The notes under the pieces were generated by a model. It saw only the letters and a list, made by a program, of their open reading frames with translations. It searched no databases and had not been told where the DNA came from. The translations under genes were made by a program, and so were the position numbers. Shown here in pieces: positions 37,428 to 50,500 of a stretch of DNA of 64,000 nt. Origin of the DNA: Cristatella mucedo (taxonomy: Eukaryota; Bryozoa; Phylactolaemata; Cristatellidae); contig WPIO01000118.1 of assembly GCA_009760855.2 (NCBI GenBank), forward strand, positions 833,501-897,500, given 5' to 3'. The stretch's first letter is position 1. Every line of letters begins with the position of its first letter.

Positions 37428-40400
37428 GTAATGATGCTTTTTCACCGGAGGAAGCGCCGCCGCTGCGGACGGGTTCGCGCCGAAGCTTGTCCGGGGTTAG
37501 CCCTTGCCGGCAGCATGGTCGGCTTGTCGGGGTTAGCCCTTGCCGGCAGCACGGTCGGCTGTGCCTCCTCCCTCACGAGCAACGCTCGCTTTGGACGCCT
37601 CGAATGCCGACGCACTCGTTCCTTATGCGCGAGAATGGGAAATAGTGCACTGTTTGCCATTGTTGTCGAGACAACGGCTGCTGCTGCTGCAGACAGGGCG
37701 CGGTGCGCTTGCGTTCCGTTCGCCACCGCTGCCGAGCTTTTCATCCAGCGGCCGAACGGCTAAGCTTGGGTATAAGCAGCAGCAGCACCGCACAGACAGG
37801 GCCTGACCCCAGCGCAGTTGCACTGCGCAGAAGGCGCCGTCTAATGTAAGAAAACTTGCATTCGTCTCGCTTTAGCGTAGCCTTTGAGTGACGAGCCGTA
37901 CCTGTGAACGGTCCTTCGGGTTCGAGCCACAGCGGGCTACTCGTTCGATCGTCAGGCGAAGACTTCCATAGCATTGCGCCCGCACTTCGCTCCGACTCCT
38001 TCAGCTGTGATTGCTCTCCGGGGATGCTGCATCCGCTGCGGTTCGATTCGGATTATCAGTGCATCGGCTCGTATGTGCATATGTAGCACTGGCGAACGTC
38101 ACAGTTCGGTCGTGAAGAATAGTCAGGCTGCATGCTGCACGTATGAGCGTGTGGATGGCCCCCCTCGAATGGTTTTCGAACGAGATATCGCTGGCTTAAG
38201 AGAGAAAGAGAAATTTCCTTCCATTCTGCGTGAGCGAGGACCCATCCTTGGTCCGATGAAAATAAAAGGCACTAGTTTACGCCGAGTCTTGAGTGCTCTC
38301 TGGAGTGCTCTCTCATCATGACCCAGATCGTGGTCTTGAAGCCTGCTGTTGGTGATCCTTTCCTTTGGAGATCGTGCATTTATTTCGTATGCTCCCAAAG
38401 CCTGGAACTCACTTCCGACTTCACGACATCCCCTAACTTGACCGCATTTAAAAAGAACTTACAAACGCACCAATTTAGGACAGCATTTAGTGGGTCCCTG
38501 TGATTCGTCCTTGGTGTGCTTATGTGTGCTGACAGTGTTGCATGCTGCCACTAACCACAATTGCACCCAGACCCTGTGCATGTCACCCCTCACCATGTTA
38601 TTCATGTTGTCTATCAAGCATGATACCAATCACCTCGATCGTGTTTACTTTGCAGCAAATGTAAAGCGCCTAGAAAGAGATTGAGTTCTCTGAGGGTGCT
38701 TTATCAAGTGCATTGTTATTATTATTATTATTATTATCCTTTAATGCCCACCGAAAGCAGTGGCGATAGCCGCTAAGACTTCTGCAGCTAAATAATAGGA
38801 ATAATATTAATAATAATAGAACATTGGTATAGCACTCTTAGAGAACTGAATCTCTTTCTAAGCACTTTACAATGCTGTATAGAAAGCATTACCAAATGAT
38901 TGGTAGAAGCAGCCGCAAGCAGCAGCCATGGTATAAGCATGTACATGCACACAAGAATGAATCATAAAGACCCACAAAATGCTGTAATAAACAGGTGTGT
39001 TTTAAGCTTCTTTTTGAATGTCGGTCATGTCAGGGGACGTTATAACGTGTGCCAGTAGTGAGTTCCAGGCTTTTGGAGCATATAAACTAAAACCTCGGTC
39101 TCCAACGGTTTTGAGCAGTTGGTATAAGTAAACGATAGGATTCCGAAAAGTAGGTGGTACGATGCTCAGCCTTGTGTAGAGTAAATCTGATGGGTAGGCT
39201 GTAGCCAAAGAATGAAGAGACTTAAAAGTGAGTGACAGAACCTTGAAGTCGATGCCCTGCTTGGCTGGGAGCCAGTGCAGGTCAGCTAGAAGTGGTGTGA
39301 TGGTGCAACTGAAGCTCCCGACAGACAAGCCTAGCTGCAGAGTTTTGTACCAGCTGTATGCACCAGATTGCGCAGGCCGGTAGACCAGCAAGCAGTGAAT
39401 CACAGAAGTCGAGGCAGGATGTCACAAATGCAGGGACCAATTTAGATATAGTATCCTTGTCTAAGCAAGCCCGAGTTTTGGCAATGTTATGTAGGTGAAA
39501 GTAGGCAGACTTGACAGTGGAGCAGATGTGGTCGTCGAATGAAACGTTACTTTAGAGCAGGACACCTAAATTTTGTGCAGATTTAACAGGAGATAGGCTG
39601 GCAGAGCCGATTTTGAGCATTAGGCTTTCCTATCCAATTTAAGGAAATTTGCTGCCATCCCTGTGGTGATGTAATCAATACCTGTACATGCAGCAAGCGA
39701 GCTGAGAGAATTCGATATGCTGAAGGGCTGGAAGGGATCAAAGTGAAGGTTCAAATGAGTGTCGTCTGTATAGAAGGGAAAGCCTAGTGATCATTACGGC
39801 AAGAGGGAGAGTATAAACTGTGAAAAGATCGGGACCAAGCACAGAGCCCTGAAGTACCCCATACTTCAGTGGTTCCTCGGATGATCTTTGTCCATTCACA
39901 TCAATACTCGGGGTTCTCCCATTGAGATATGATCTGAACCATAGCCGTGCAGTTACAGTGATGCCCAGGCGAGATGTGAGACTCTCAAGAAGGACTTATG
40001 ATAAATAGTATCGAATGCTGCCAAAAGATCGAGCAGAACAGGCAGAGACTTCACCCAAGTCTGCATTCCTGAAAAGATCGTCAGAAGTAATGGTGACTAG
40101 GTGAAGTGATTAGCTCTAAACCCAGACCGGAACTTACTTGGTAGGTTTGAGGTCTCAATATAAGAGTTCAGTTGGTCTGCCACAACTCGTTCTAATGTTT
40201 TTGATAGGACCAGGAGAAGGAAAACAAGACGGAAGCTGCTCAAGTCATCTTGATCGAGTATTGCTTTCTTAATTAGTGGCCTAACAGTCTTTTTGAAAGG
40301 TGCCGGGACATGACCCGAGACTAAGGCCATATTTATCATGTTAGTTATCCATTGCTATATCAGATGTAAGCATCATAGGAGTACTCAAGTGGTAATGTGA

Positions 40401-43400
40401 ACTAGAGGACTAGTAGTATTCTTTCAATGGGAGATAAACTTCAGGGTAAGGTCATCGAGGCCTCCTTGAATGTATCAGGCTGTCGTGTCAGCTTACCGTT
40501 AATGCTCTGACGTCAACCTAATTGAACGTTCCTGTAAGACCATCTTTCATTATGTGTCTTGTATGTAGTCGCTTGTCCGACGAATGCTGTGGAGCCGAAA
40601 CCGGCTTTGTGGGTTGTTTTACCGACTTAATAGTAATAGTATGACCATCCGAATAGAGCTTCATCTGGTGTTCAGCCTTTGGCCTGCCTTTCCAAGATGG
40701 CTTCAGGCTTACTAATTGTGCTGGTCCCCAACCCGGTGGCCTGAGCATTATATTTGCTTTGAGGGTGGGCCTTTATATTTTTGTGAACGGATCCAGCAAG
40801 ATGCAGGTGCAAGTCAGTGAGTGCACCAAGCTTCCACAGCTGCAGTATTGGTTTTCCATGTGTGGCCTGCTGATCACGTGGGCTGGGAGCTTGCTGCTTT
40901 AGTGCCTTCAATCTGTTTGTTGTAAGGCAAGATGCTGGCACCTCACACGACCCAGGTCATGGGTTCGAATCATGCGGCTGCGAATTCTTTATTGCCTGTT
41001 GCAAGCTAGAGTGATAGCCACTAAGGCTGTCCTGCGGCTGTTGAATCAGCCGACCTTTACCTTTGACTTTGTTTGTTCAGTTGATGAGTTGATCAGTTCC
41101 ACAGTCAAGTCTGCCTACCTTCAGCTACATAAGATTGCTAAAATTTGGGCTTATTTAGGCAGAGATATCCAATCTAAATTGGTTCATGCACTTGTGACAT
41201 TGCATTTCGATTTCTGTAACTCACTGCTTGCTGGTCTACCGGCCTGTGCAATCAGGTGCATACAGCTGGTGCAATACTGCAGCTAGGCTTGCCTGTTGTG
41301 AGCGTCACACTTTGCCTTATCACACTTCTCTCCGACCTGCACTGGTTTTCAGTCAAGCAGTTCATCGACTTCAAGCAAGGTTCTGTCAATAACTTAACTT
41401 TTAGGTCCCTTCATTCTTCCTATCGGATCTACTCCCCCACCCCCCGTTTTTCGGAATCTAATCGTTTACCTATACCTTGACGAACCTCAAATCTTTTGGA
41501 GACCACGCCTTTAGTTTATATTCTTCCAAATCCTGAAACTCACTTCCGACTTGCATCTCAACATCCCTTGACTTGACCAAATTTACAAAGAAGCTAAAAA
41601 CGCGTCTATAACAGCGTTTAATTGGTCCATGTGATTTGCCCTGTATGTTCTTATGGGTGCTGACACTGCATGCTGCCACTAACCATATTTGCATGCTGAC
41701 CCTGTACATGTCACCTCTAACCATGTTATGCTTGTTGTTTATTGAGCATGCTACCACTAACCATTCGATGTGCTTCCTTTGCAGCAAATGTAAAGTGCCT
41801 AGAAAGAGATTAAGTTCTCTTGAGGGTGCTACGACAAATGTATTATTTATTATTATTGTTATCTCTGACAAATTGTGCCAAGCGTTTTCGATTGAATTGC
41901 AAGGAAAATGAAAGGCCTAGTCGTTCTCCTGTCCACGCCTGCCGAGGGGGGCACCGGCTGCTGCCGAGTTTCAGCGGCTTAAGCTAACTGCCACTTGCGC
42001 CCAGCGTTGGTCGTGCGCTTTGGTCCGTACCCTATTGTTAAGCCGAACAGGACCTCTCAGTGGTATCACCGTATGAGCTCCCTGTGCGTCTCATTGTGTC
42101 AGCCACTGTTTTCAACTGGTTCACTCCAGATTGGCTCTGGCGTGGCAGTTAGCCCCTCCCCTGCTGCTGCAGCAGCCGCGGCCACCGCCTGAGCCCACGG
42201 GGCTCTTTTCCAGAGTGCAGGTCGATGTAGTTTCTTCTTTGCAGCAGTCCGCAGAGGCTGCTAGCTGCTGGCTGGTGCGTGCCTTCATGCACTGCTTTAC
42301 CACTGCTGTTGCAAGAACTTTGGTTTGATGCTGTGCAGGAACGAACTCAAGTACTTTGCGGAGCTCACCACGAAGACACAGGACAGCGGTAGGCACCTGT
42401 CGCTCCGTGTCTGCGAGCCTCTTAGTCGCTGGCAGCGCCGATTGGCTCGAAGTGGCTGGCGCCCGATCACAGAGCAGTTGCATCTTTCTTGCCGCAGACG
42501 CTTTCGTTTTTGTCGTGCAGGAAAGCAGAATGCTCTCATAATGGGCCGAAAGACGTTCCTGGCCATCCCTGAACAGCTGAGGCCGTTGAAGAATCGAATC
42601 AACATCATGCTGAGCAAGGAGGCGAGCAGCAGTAGGTATACTGCTGCGCCAGCGGCTGCTCGCTTGTCCGACGTGTCGGGAGTGGTGGCAGAGGCTAATT
42701 GCAGGCTTTCTTGTCGTCCTTCGCGAGCTTCATCCTCTGCACCCCTTGCCATGTCGGAGCTGCCGTTGCACCACTGCCGTCATCACATGCCTCGCTTGCT
42801 TGCCCTGCGATTGAATTAATGGTTACCTGTCCCTCAAATGGCGGCCACACACGTAGAGCTGCTGTTGGTCGGCCGGGCTGCTCGTGCCTGTGGGCTGCCT
42901 GTGTCTTTTGACTTTGGGCCTTACCATAAGCTGCGTATCGGCTGTGAAAAGGCAAAACACGGTAAAAAGGGCTGGCAGCCCAGGCACTACATGCTAGCCT
43001 GGCAGACGAGTTTCTTTTCTCAGCAGCGTGTCACGTTTTTATGTTCGGTCACTCCGTCGAGGTGCCATCACACGCGACCTCCTTGGCTTTGGCTGCTCCT
43101 GCTGATTTGTGGGTCTCACCAGCCCATTCAAGTTGAGCTTAGTCTTAAAAATAGTAATAACACACCTGATAAAGCACCCTCAGATAACTCAATCTCCTTC
43201 TAGGCGCTTTACATTTGCTGCAAATGAAACACGGTCGGGTGGTGACTGGCATCATGCTTAATAAACAACATGAATAATGTGGTTATGGGGGACATGCACC
43301 AAGGTCAGCATGCAACTGATTAGTGGCAGCATGCGACAGTGTCAGCACGAATAAGCACATGAAGGACGAATCACAGGGACCCACTAAATGCTGTCATAAA

Positions 43401-46400
43401 GAGGTTTTTTAATTTCTTTTTAAATGTGGTCAAGTCAGGGGATGTCGTGACGGAAGTCGGGAGTGAGTTCCAGGCTTTCGGAGCGTACGAACTAAATGAA
43501 CAGTCGCTAAAGAATTTTTGGTTGTACGAGGTATAGGTATACAGTTAGATTCCGAAAAGCGGGTGGTACGATGCTTAGCCTGGTGGGGGAGTAGATCTGA
43601 TAGGTAGGCTGGAGCCAAAGAATGGGGGACCTAAAAGTGAGTGACAAAATCTTGAAGTCGATGCATTGCTTGACTGGGAGCCAGTGCAGGTTGGCGAGAA
43701 GGTGTGGGAATGGCAACTTCGACGCTCACGACAGACAAGCCTTGCCGTAAAGTTTTGCACCAGCTGTAAGCGCCTGATTGCACAGGTCGATTGACCCACT
43801 TGCAGTGAGTTACAGAAATCACGACGGGATGTCACAAATGCATGGACCAACTTAGTTGTGGTATTCCTGTCTTAACAAGCCCGAATTTTAGCAATGTTAT
43901 ATAGCTGAAAGTAGGCCGACATGATTGTGGAGCTGATGTGATCGTCTAACGAAAGGTTACTTTGGAACATGACACCTAGATTTCGTGCTGATTCAGCAGG
44001 AGATATGCTGGCAGAGCCGACTTGGATCGCTTCCAATTTCCTTTCTTTCCAATTTCCAATAGCCTTTCCAATATCTGAATCACACTTGGTTTGCCCATAA
44101 CTAGCAAGTTGGTTTTATCATTCAATTTAAGAAAATTTGCTGCCATCCATGTGCGGCTGTCATCAATATGTGCAGCAAAGGAGTTGTAAGAATTCGATAT
44201 GCTGGAGGCCTGGGAGGGATCTAAGCAAGGGTACAACTGAGTGTCATCTGCATTGAGGTGAAAGCCTAGATTGTCTTAGTAGCTGGGTGCTTTTGGAAAA
44301 ATGGTGGTCACCGTTTGATTGTTTTTATATTAGCTATAGAGATAGCGTTTTCTTATCGGCGACCTTCATTCAAGAGTCCAGTTTCCTTTGTCCTCGTCAG
44401 TGTATTATTTCCTGAATGTTTTGTTCTGATCACTCGCTCTGACAGTTTACATAGGGTTGGCGGCTGGTGCATTTTGACAGTTGCGTTTGTTGACTTCCCT
44501 GGTACGAAGTGAGTTAATTGTTAAACCAAAATTGAAAGATTAGCTGACCCAACAGCCTTATTTATATGGTCGCAGAAGAGCCTTACTGGCTGTCACCACT
44601 GCTTGCAATGGGCAATAAAGGGTTTCCCACTGTAGGACTCGAACCCACGACCTTGGTCGTGAAGAGAGCACATTACCCCTGGGCTAAGACCTAGGTCAAT
44701 TCAATGCTTAATGCCTTGATGCTTACAAATATAAAAGCCTTAATACTTTGAAAGCAATCAGATAGCCCATTATCTATTGCTAATAATAAGGCTCACGTGC
44801 ACATGCAAGAGCCAGTGCACATGTATACGCACACAACCTCATGCACATGCATACTCACATATGAATGTGCTTGCACTTGCACGAAGTTACTCATACGGAC
44901 ATGCTCCTGGGCGCACACACACACCCCACATGCTCACACCTTTGTCATGAGTGCTAGAACAGGTGTGCACACATACACATGCACACTTGTTCCTTGTAGC
45001 ATATGCTACCTGGTTGTTAGTCGTCCTTTACATGCCTGGGTGCATTGATATGCTAGCTTTTAGGCCTATATGGACTATTTAGTACAAGATTTAGTGCTCT
45101 CATGGTGCTATGCAGAGGCTTTTTTGTTATTACTCGAATATGTTCTCACATACAATTGCTCAACGACTTCCTCCTTAATAATGATAATGATAAGACATTT
45201 GTATAGTAACCTAAGAGAACCTAGTCGCATGATTTCCAAAGGATTTGAGGTTGGCTTGAGGCACAGCTAAACGACTTGAGTCAAAAGAGCAGGTGGTACG
45301 AAGCATAGAATGATTGGAAAGTAGTTCTGATAAGTAGGCTTGAGCAAGAGAATGAAGGGACCTAAAGGTGACTGACAAGCCTTGAAATCAATACGTTGCT
45401 TGATGATGAGCAAATGCAGGTGTATGAGATGTGACAACTTCGACGTTTACGACTAGGCTTGCTGCATAGTTTTGCACCAACTGTGAGCCCATTATTGCAC
45501 AGATAATAATAATAATGTACTTGATAAAACGCCCTCAGAGAACTTAATCTCTCTCTAGGCGCTTTACATTTGTGTGTACTAGCTTGGATAAGATACTCTT
45601 GTCAAAGCAGGCCCAAATGTTTGAATGTTATCTAGCTGAATATAGGTAGACTTGACTGTTAAGCTGATGTGGTTGTCTAATAAAATGTCTCTTTGGAGGA
45701 CACCTAGATTTCGTGCAGATTCAACAGGAGATATGCTGGCAGAGACCATTCTGAGGGATTGGTTTGCCAATTTCTGTGTAATATTAGGTTTTCTACTAAC
45801 GTAAGTTGGTTTTATCTTCATGCATTATTAGAAAGTTTGTTACCATCCAAATCAAATGCATTGCTTGCAGCAATGAAGTTTGAGGTGCTAGAAAGCAAGG
45901 ATGACTCAAAGCGCAGATAGAGCTGCACGTCATCTGCTAAAAAAGTGGAAGCCCAGATTGTGCTTGATGGTTACATCGACAAGAAGAGAGTATACATTGT
46001 GAAAAGAAATAGACCAAGGACAGAGTTCTGGGGGTTCCTGTACATTAGAAACTACTTGGATGACTGCTGCCCATTGACATCAATGCTGCTGAGTCTATTA
46101 TCACTAACCAGTTGCTTCTTTTCCAACCTATGCAAAGGGCCTAGAAAGTGCTTTTATTCTCTTATAGCAGAGGTACAGCTGTGTGTGTGTGTGTCATTGG
46201 CAAAGAAGTGAAAGCCAAGATTTTGCTTGGCAATTGCATTTGCTAGAGAGAGAGTGTGAGAGACAGTATAAATTGTGATAAGAATTGGACCAAGCCCAGA
46301 GCGCAAGATGAGAGGTGCTCGAGAAGGACTAAATGATGTATTAAATGCTACGATAAGATTAAGCCAAACATGCTGAGAGACTCTACCTAAATCTGCATTT

Positions 46401-47525
46401 CTAAGAAGGGTGTTATGCACTAGCAGAAGTGCTAGCTATAAGGAGTGATTAAATCTAAAACCTGACTGGAACTCGCTTGTTACTTTTGAAGTTTTGATAT
46501 ACAAATTTGACTAGTCTGCCATGATTCTTTCCCGTTTCTTTGCCAGGAGCAGCAGCAGGCAGAGTGGGCAGACATTGCTTGTTAGTTGGAAAGTTCTCCT
46601 GGTTTAGTGCTGCCTTCGTAAGGAGTGGCCTAGCGATAGCCTTTTTGAATGATGCTGGGACGAGACTTGAGGCTAAGAGTATATTTATGGTGTTAATGAT
46701 GCAGGGCAGTAACAAATTGATGAAGCATCCCTGAAGGGTGCCATTGAGTGGGTATATTATATAGAGGGCTAGTAGTCTTAACAGACCTGTAGATGAGTTT
46801 CAAGATGTGTCTAGAGGCTTAATGGTGGGCATTGATACTGTTGGGAATCGAGAGAGTGTAATCCAGGGGAAAGTTTCTTTGGCAATGTGCTCTCTGATCT
46901 TATATATCTTGCTGACAAAAAAGTTTGTGAAGCGGTCCACAAGATCAACAAAAGGATCACGAGATGGTTGATGGTCGAAATTAGCGTTTTTTGATTGTGC
47001 ATCTATTTGGGCAAGGCTGTGCATTGTATTTAGTCACCTACGTGGAACAAACTCGTCTAGAAGGTCGAAAATGTCGTTTGTAGCATTCCACCAGTAAAGA
47101 AAGGTCAGATGGAGGATTGAGCAACATGATTAATTAAGGAAGATATCTGGGCAGTATTAATATCAAGGTTCTTAAGGTTTTGCAGTTTGTAAATGATTCT
47201 GGATAGCAAAGGGGACAAAAATGGAGACAAGTGAGATCCACACGTGATCAGGTGAGAAGAATATTATAACGATTGGAGTTAACAATAAACAAGTTTTGGG
47301 GAATATTTGATCGAGTTTGTGATCTTTGTCATGAGTGGGGCCATGCACATTAGTCACAAGAGAAAAGTAGTCAAGTCAATGTACAAAATTCGGCACTTGA
47401 ACAGTCAGTTGAGTCATCGAAAGCATTTTTTGAAATCGCTGAGAATGATTAGGGATGATTTCTACAACAGGATCGAAATGAGATAAGAAAAGTAAGAAAT
47501 AATGGAAGACTTAGTACATGGGAAC

Positions 47526-47571
<46 letters not shown>

Positions 47572-50500
47572 CACCATTGGCAACTTCCTGTCGGAGAGAC
47601 TCAAAACAAGAGATTCAAAAGACTGATTCGAGGGGAGAGCAAACTGTTTGAAATTAAGGGAGTCTCAGCCAACAATAGCAACTCCTTGGGTTTGTAGTAG
47701 TGGCATCGCTTGTAGAGGCGTATGTACAGCCGAGCTGGTTTGGTCTAGCGGTTAAGGTGCTCGCCCCGACCAAGGTCTGACCGAGGTCGTGGGCTCGAGC
47801 CCCGAGGCACATGTGAAGCGCCTGAATAGAGATTAAGTTCTCTTAGGGCGCTATATAAATGAACTATATTTTATACTCTTACGGGCATTACCGTTTGAGT
47901 GAAATAGTACTTCAGGATTCCTGTTAACCTATGGGGCCACATGTTAATTGTATTCGGAGCTCTATTAAACCAAAAATGAGCTCGAATTCAGGGGTGTACT
48001 TTGCTTGTCAGATTCTTGCAGTGTAAAAAAATATTTATCAGTGGTCAGACTTAAGCTGCTGCAAGTCGGCGCCTGCATTGCAGCCACACTCGGTTCGTCC
48101 TCAAAGCACCGCTCGCCTCCTATTCCGGCAGCTCCTGTTGCTCTCTTTCCTGACGAAATTCTCAGGAATTTACCAGTCCAAGTACTTGCTTGCAACAGCA
48201 CTTGCTTCCTTGAGCATGCTGACATAAACTATGGATCATTATCTTTAATTTCTCCATTAATAGTATAATAATAATAATAATGCACTTGATAAAGCGCCAT
48301 CAGAGAACTCAATCTCTGAGGGCGCTTTATTTCTAGGCGCTTCACATTTGCTGCAAAGGGAAATGCGATTGAACAGTGCGTAATATCATGCTTGATGAAC
48401 AACATGAATAACATGGTTAAGTGTGACATGCACAGGCTCAGCATGCAAATCTGGTTAGTGGCAGCATGCACAGTGTCAGCACGCATAAGCACATCAAGGA
48501 CGAATCACAGGGACCCACTAAATGCTGTCGTAAATAGGCGTGTTTTTAAGTTCTTTTTAAATGTGGTAAAGTCAGAGGATGTTCTGACGCAAGTCGGGAG
48601 GGAGTTCCATGCTTTGGGAGCATACGAACTAAATGCACGGTCTCCAAAGGATTTGAGGTTTGTACGAGGTATTGGTAAACTGTTGGATTCCGAAAAGCGG
48701 GTGGTACGATAATAATAATAATAATGCACTTAATGAAGCGCCCTCAGAGAACTCAATCTCTCTCTAGGCACTTATGCTTGGCCTGGTGAGGGAGTAGATC
48801 TGAGAGATAGGCTGGAGCGAAAGAAGGAAGTGACCTAAAAGTGAGCGACCAAACCTTAAAGTCAATCCGTTGTTTGACTGGTAGCCAGTGCGGGTCGGCG
48901 AGAAGTGGCAACTGCGAGGCTCACGACAGACAAGCCTAGCTGTGGAGTTTTGCACCATCTGTAATCGCCTGATTGCACATGCCGGTAGGCCAGCCAGCAG
49001 TGGGTTACAGAAGTCAAGACAGGAGGTCGCAAATGCACGGACCAACTTAGACGCGGTATCCTTATCTAAGCAAGCCATTCTGCTCGATTGCTTTGGATTG
49101 TAACAGATTTCCACCCAGATTGTGTCGGATGCCAATGGCCGAGCCAGTTAGGTCTATGCCAGGTGCTGCATGCCGTAGTGCCATGCAACTTCGGTGCCGT
49201 GGCGGTATGTGCAGTCGTATATATATACACACTGGCTAATGTGTAAATACTAGTTCAACAATTTCAATAGATCTTGATATATATGTAATCTGTATACTAC
49301 ACTCATAACTAGACCATCGGTCTAGTTCTATAAATAATAATAGGGCTACGAGCCTGAGTTTACCGGCCATCACCTGGTAATGGGGTGGGGGTGGGGTCAT
49401 GAGCAGCCGTCTTTGCTACCAACAAGAGAGGATATCAAGACAGGAGGCGATGCCGCTGTGAAGCTGTGCCCAGGCATGGCCAAGACTGAGGCTGCATGTA
49501 AGAACGATCTAACTTTTTGTAAACTTACCTGCTGCTAGCTAGGTCATCATAGGAATTTTCAGGATCACGAAAGAGCTTCCTGAACATCAGGGTGAATTGG
49601 ACTATTTTATCATACAATAGTCGAATCTTGTGTAAGTGTGGCTTAAGCACCTCTAATGCACCTCGGGTTAAATAAGTTGTGGTGTTGACTCCCAATGACA
49701 GCGGCACATATTGTTATTTCTTCCTTTTCAATGCTCCGATGTCCACTCGGGATGCAGGGCTCTGTGTGAATGCAACAGCAGCAACAGGAGCTGCAGGTAT
49801 GGTTCACCAACCCCTGGCATTCCTTTTAGGTCAGCCGTTCTCAACCTGTGGGTCGTTCGACCCCTTTGGGGGTCGAACGACCCTTTCTCAAGGATCGCCC
49901 AAGACCATCGGGTAACACGTTATTTCCAAAATTGTTGCACACAATTTTATGGTTGGGGGTCGCCACAACATGAACTATTAAAAGGTTGCATCATTAGGAA
50001 GGTTGAGAACCACTGTGTTAGGTCATGTGGGGCAGCTAGCAATGTGGTCCGGTCACGTGTAGCTGTGCATCGTCTGCTCCGGATCCGTTTCTTAGATGCT
50101 CTTCGGCTGCATAGCTCTAGTGCATTTTTCTTGCAGCATCTCGAAGCCAGGCATGTACGTCATGCCCAGCTACGAAGCTGCCATTGACCTCATCAACACC
50201 GAGCTTTGCGACAAGGTTGAGAGGATATTTATCATCGGAGGATCGTCGGTTTATGCGGTAGGCACTGCTGCCTGTAAACGTGGCCTGCCAGGATAGTTTG
50301 TTTCCTCGTTAGCCTCTGCCGTGCTCTTACTCGAAGCTGCTTCTCTGCTCGCTCGCTAGCGACCGCATGTCGGCTACTTGTACGAGCTGCAGCTGCTGGA
50401 GCAGCAGCTGCTGAGTTCTCGGCCAAATGGTTCGCCTCTCTGACGTTGCCGCTGACTCGACTGCCGACAGTTTTGCACCAAGTCCAAACATTAGGCAGGC

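Noticed and set aside
47729-47800. tRNA gene
   Set aside because: A and B boxes are present, but the sequence runs into a LINE-like tail and recurs many times, so it is a SINE.
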